DNA of 64,000 bases from Maribacter sp044594925. Its GTDB lineage: Bacteria > Bacteroidota > Bacteroidia > Flavobacteriales > Flavobacteriaceae. The stretch spans positions 2,728,001 to 2,792,000 of the forward strand of contig NZ_CP138991.1 in NCBI RefSeq assembly GCF_044594925.1. Direction: 5' to 3'. Shown here piece by piece: positions 61,430-64,000 of this stretch; position 1 is the first letter of the stretch, and every line of letters begins with the position of its first letter. The notes below the pieces were generated by a model. It did not search any database and was not told the origin of the DNA. It was given only the letters and a program-made list of their open reading frames with translations. The translations under genes were made by a program, and so were the position numbers.

Positions 61430-63109
61430 GTGATAAAGAAAATTAAACAGTTTCTGGCTCAGGCAGTAATTTCAATAGGCATCCTTACCCTTGTGCTATC
61501 CTGTGGCGTATCTAAATCGCTTAAAGAAAATTTAGATGTTTCACAATACCGAACACAAATACCCGAGCGTGTTCAACTAAACGATACTACGTTCACTATT
61601 TCGGACAATTTTCTTCGGAAAAACAAACAAGGACTTTGGGAACTCTATGTAAGCGGAAATCCGTTGGAATTAGGTCTAAAAACGGGGAGTCTTACACAAG
61701 AACTATTTAACGAACAGGAAGATATTTTTATTAAAAAGATTGACGAATTGGTTCCTTCAAAAGGATATCAAAAACTATTGCGAAAATTTTTAGCCTGGTT
61801 CAATAGGAAAATGTACCTCAACATAGATGAGCAATTCAAAGCTGAGCTCTTAGGCGTTTCTAAATATGCCTCACCACATTATGATTATGTAGCCAAGCCC
61901 TATCAACGGGTCATGTACTTTCATGGCGCACATGATATTGGTCATGCGCTTCAGGATTTAGCGTTAGTAGGTTGTTCCTCTTTTGCCGCGTGGGGCAACC
62001 AAACCGATGATGGTAAATTAGTAATAGGCCGAAATTTCGATTTTTATGCCGGGGATGATTTTGCTAAAAATAAAATCGTCGCTTTTGTAGCTCCGGATAA
62101 AGGGCACGCTTTCATGTCCGTAACATGGGGCGGAATGATAGGTGTTGTTTCTGGCATGAACGACCAAGGATTATCCGTGACCATTAACGCCGGCAAATCT
62201 CAGTTTCCTTTGATTGCCAAGACTCCGGTCTCTTTAGTGACCAGGGAAATTTTACAATATGCAGCTACCATTGAGGAAGCTATTGCCATTGCTAAAAAGA
62301 GAGAAGTTTTTGTATCGGAATCTATTTTTGTAGGTAGTGCAAAAGACAAAAAAGCAGCTATCATAGAAGTCTCTCCTCAAAATTTTGGTGTCTATGAGGT
62401 AGAAAACTCCAATCAACTGATTTGCGCCAATCACTTTCAGAGTGCCGCTTATATGGAAGATAAAAAGAATCAAAAGCATATTCTTGAAAGTCATTCACAA
62501 TACCGTTATGAACGCATGGAGGAACTCTTGAAAGAAACCTCAAAAGTAGATCCTAAGGCCGTTGTTGGTATTCTTCGTAACAAAGAAGGCTTAGATGATA
62601 AAAAAATTGGTTACGGTAATGAAAAAGCATTGAACCAGTTATTGGCACATCATGGGATAGTTTTTAAACCTGAGGATTTAATGGTGTGGGTATCCAGCAA
62701 TCCGTATCAAATGGGCGAGTTTGTAGCGTACGATTTAAAGAAAATATTCAAGGATAAGGATAGTATTGAACCAACCAATACTATCGCTACGAACAATGCA
62801 AATATCTCAGCAGATCCATTTCTGGATACGGACACCTATAAAGATTATGAACGTTATCGGGCATTGAGAAATGAGATAGAAGCTGCCATTAACCATGAAT
62901 TAGCTATAGAACAAGCAAAGCTGCAGCAATTGATCGCGCTGAATCCAAATTTTTGGGAAGGATATTACTTAGCGGGTGTATATAATTACGAAAAAGGATA
63001 TGAGGCACTGGCACGTTCCTATTTTTTAGCAGCAGAGAAAAAAGAAATTACCACCGTTCCTGATCGTGAATCGGTAGCGCGTTATATTCGTAAAATAAAT
63101 AGAAGGTAG
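61430..63109 (+). CDS. C45-family N-terminal-nucleophile acyltransferase/hydrolase, lipoprotein
   Basis: 559 residues from a GTG start. Signal peptide with lipobox LVLSC, lipid cysteine at 25. The core is the C45/acyl-CoA:6-APA acyltransferase-like Ntn fold: self-cleavage before C182 in LALVGCSSFAAWGNQTDDGK, then VIGRNFDFYAG and SVTWGGMIGVVSGMND-type strands. A helical C-terminal tail from about 470 resembles TPR units. After cleavage the new N-terminal cysteine would act as nucleophile for amide or ester bonds. As an envelope lipoprotein in a pigment operon it is a candidate for acyl transfer or trimming of the pigment outside the cytoplasm. Confidence 0.85.
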   Translation: MIKKIKQFLAQAVISIGILTLVLSCGVSKSLKENLDVSQYRTQIPERVQLNDTTFTISDNFLRKNKQGLWELYVSGNPLELGLKTGSLTQELFNEQEDIFIKKIDELVPSKGYQKLLRKFLAWFNRKMYLNIDEQFKAELLGVSKYASPHYDYVAKPYQRVMYFHGAHDIGHALQDLALVGCSSFAAWGNQTDDGKLVIGRNFDFYAGDDFAKNKIVAFVAPDKGHAFMSVTWGGMIGVVSGMNDQGLSVTINAGKSQFPLIAKTPVSLVTREILQYAATIEEAIAIAKKREVFVSESIFVGSAKDKKAAIIEVSPQNFGVYEVENSNQLICANHFQSAAYMEDKKNQKHILESHSQYRYERMEELLKETSKVDPKAVVGILRNKEGLDDKKIGYGNEKALNQLLAHHGIVFKPEDLMVWVSSNPYQMGEFVAYDLKKIFKDKDSIEPTNTIATNNANISADPFLDTDTYKDYERYRALRNEIEAAINHELAIEQAKLQQLIALNPNFWEGYYLAGVYNYEKGYEALARSYFLAAEKKEITTVPDRESVARYIRKINRR

Positions 63110-63112
63110 TAT

Positions 63113-64000
63113 ATGATTCCCGAAATTGAAACGGCCCAAGCAGATGAGATTAGAATACTCCAAGAACAAAAGTTAACGAAACTCATTTTTTATTTGGCAG
63201 CAAACTCTCCTTTTTATCAAAGGCTGTTTAAGTCGAACAAAATCAATATTGCTGAAATAAAAAAAATTGAAGATTTAGTCAAAATCCCCACATCCAATAA
63301 GGATGATTTGCAGAAATACAATGAAGACTTTTTCTGTGTTCCCAAAACGGAAATTATAGATTACGTCACCACTTCCGGAACTTTAGGTGACCCGGTAACC
63401 ATTGGCTTAACCGATACGGATTTAGAACGTTTGGCTTATAATGAAGCTATTTCATTCGCTTGTGCCGGCGTACGGAAAGAAGATATTATACAATTGACCA
63501 CCACTATGGACCGCAGGTTCATGGCTGGCTTGGCCTACTTCTTAGGAGCTCGTAAATTAGGTGCGGGAATTATTCGTGTGGGCGCAGGCATCCCTGAATT
63601 ACAATGGGATACGATACTCAAGTTTAAGCCTAGCTATCTCATAGTAGTGCCGTCCTTTCTTTTAAAATTAATTCAATACGCAAAAGCCCATAATATCGAC
63701 TATAAAAACTCTGGGATTAGAGCGGCTATCTGTATAGGGGAGTCGTTACGTGATCAGGATTTTGGGCTGAACGTCTTGGGAAGCAAAATTAAATCGGAAT
63801 GGGATATCGAATTATTTTCTACGTATGCCTCAACCGAGATGAGTACCGCTTTTACCGAATGTTCTGAACAACAAGGCGGACATTTACATCCGGAATTACT
63901 CATTGCCGAGATCCTGGATGATGAAGGTAATGAGGTTCCCGAAGGATATTCAGGTGAACTTACCATAACTACCTTAGGAATAGAAGCCATGCCGCTGCTT
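63113..64000 (+). CDS. AMP-forming acyl-CoA ligase, phenylacetate-CoA ligase type (N-terminal part)
   Basis: The frame opens at ATG 63113, three bases after the C45 gene stop, and runs 296 codons to the window edge without a stop. Seen: KLIFYLAANSPFYQRLF (typical PaaK start), IPTSNKDDLQKYN, the adenylate loop TTSGTLGDP at 86-94, then YASTEMSTAFTEC and HPELLIAEILDDEGNEVPEG. It activates aromatic acids as adenylates and passes them to CoA or, possibly, directly to an ACP. In this locus the natural substrate is 4-hydroxycinnamate from the tyrosine ammonia-lyase at the other end of the operon. The C-terminal half is outside the window. Confidence 0.9.
   Translation, partial: MIPEIETAQADEIRILQEQKLTKLIFYLAANSPFYQRLFKSNKINIAEIKKIEDLVKIPTSNKDDLQKYNEDFFCVPKTEIIDYVTTSGTLGDPVTIGLTDTDLERLAYNEAISFACAGVRKEDIIQLTTTMDRRFMAGLAYFLGARKLGAGIIRVGAGIPELQWDTILKFKPSYLIVVPSFLLKLIQYAKAHNIDYKNSGIRAAICIGESLRDQDFGLNVLGSKIKSEWDIELFSTYASTEMSTAFTECSEQQGGHLHPELLIAEILDDEGNEVPEGYSGELTITTLGIEAMPLL

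Larger units (their letters stand above)
31710..64000. other. Flexirubin-type (dialkylresorcinol / aryl polyene) biosynthetic locus, incomplete on the right
   Basis: One minus-strand halogenase-like gene plus 33 plus-strand genes. The set holds the hallmark pair DarA/DarB for dialkylresorcinol formation, a type II fatty-acid-like synthase for the aryl polyene, tyrosine ammonia-lyase and a CoA ligase for the aromatic starter, tailoring enzymes and an envelope transport module. Gaps between plus-strand genes do not exceed 68 bases and many genes overlap, consistent with a single long transcript from 32986-33013 and perhaps one internal promoter near 54025. The cluster runs past the window edge. 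Confidence 0.92.

Noticed and set aside
1..64000. CRISPR arrays, insertion sequences, prophage genes, tRNA or rRNA genes
   Set aside because: No regularly spaced repeats, transposase or integrase motifs, phage proteins or recognisable RNA gene segments were seen on either strand by eye; a covariance-model search would be needed to exclude small RNAs.

Overview
The window is a stretch of chromosome from a member of the Bacteroidota, almost certainly a marine-type Flavobacteriaceae. The evidence is the AT-rich sequence, repeated promoter -7 boxes of the form TAnnTTTG (in places with a TTG/TTTG about 17-21 bases upstream), a C-terminal type IX secretion (T9SS) sorting domain on a secreted protein, and a large flexirubin-type (dialkylresorcinol / aryl polyene) pigment locus. 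Genus cannot be fixed from sequence reading alone. I saw no rRNA, tRNA, insertion sequence, prophage or CRISPR array, and no gene-free stretch above 300 bases.

Region 1 (1-8.7 kb): the start of an acetyltransferase gene (cut by the window edge), class I fructose-1,6-bisphosphatase with a strong terminator, a TerB-like protein, then the ligase-associated DNA repair set: metallo-beta-lactamase-fold exonuclease, ATP-dependent DNA ligase, Lhr-type helicase and, after a 153-base gap, the PdeM-like metallophosphoesterase. A TspO-like membrane protein follows. Region 2 (8.7-31.6 kb) is mostly housekeeping: mfd, a membrane-anchored HTH regulator, a second TerB-like protein, a zinc-ribbon membrane protein, a TlpA-like thioredoxin, an ACT-like protein, YraN, a DUF1800/DUF1501 pair whose second member carries both a Tat-like signal and a T9SS tail, metG, a hybrid histidine kinase, tex, a Sua5-type tRNA modification enzyme, an HDAC-fold deacetylase, a PAP2 phosphatase and a sodium:solute symporter.

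Region 3 (31.7-64 kb, running off the right edge) is the pigment locus. A flavin-dependent halogenase-like gene (minus strand) diverges from a run of 33 plus-strand genes with tiny gaps or overlaps. They encode tyrosine ammonia-lyase (makes 4-hydroxycinnamate), FabG-type reductase, three active-looking ketosynthases, a chain-length-factor-like partner, a cut-down ketosynthase-like protein, two acyl carrier proteins, three hotdog dehydratase-like proteins, a thioesterase, DarA and DarB (resorcinol head formation), an O-methyltransferase-family enzyme, a desaturase-like flavoprotein, and, at the edge, an AMP-forming CoA ligase with no stop codon in the window.

The same operon carries an envelope and transport module: ABC-2 exporter, LolA-like carrier, a lipoprotein, a polysaccharide deacetylase, a GT2-DUF2062 protein, an MMPL transporter fused to a PlsC acyltransferase, an LpxL-like acyltransferase, a BtrH-like acyl-ACP transferase, a JmjC/cupin oxygenase and a C45-family N-terminal-nucleophile lipoprotein. 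I infer that tyrosine is deaminated, activated, extended to an aryl polyene by the type II synthase, possibly chlorinated and methylated, esterified to a DarA/DarB-made dialkylresorcinol, and moved to the outer membrane. The cluster type is known. The ester-forming enzyme and the roles of the BtrH, C45, JmjC, MMPL-PlsC and small unknown proteins are, to my knowledge, unassigned, and are the best targets in the window.
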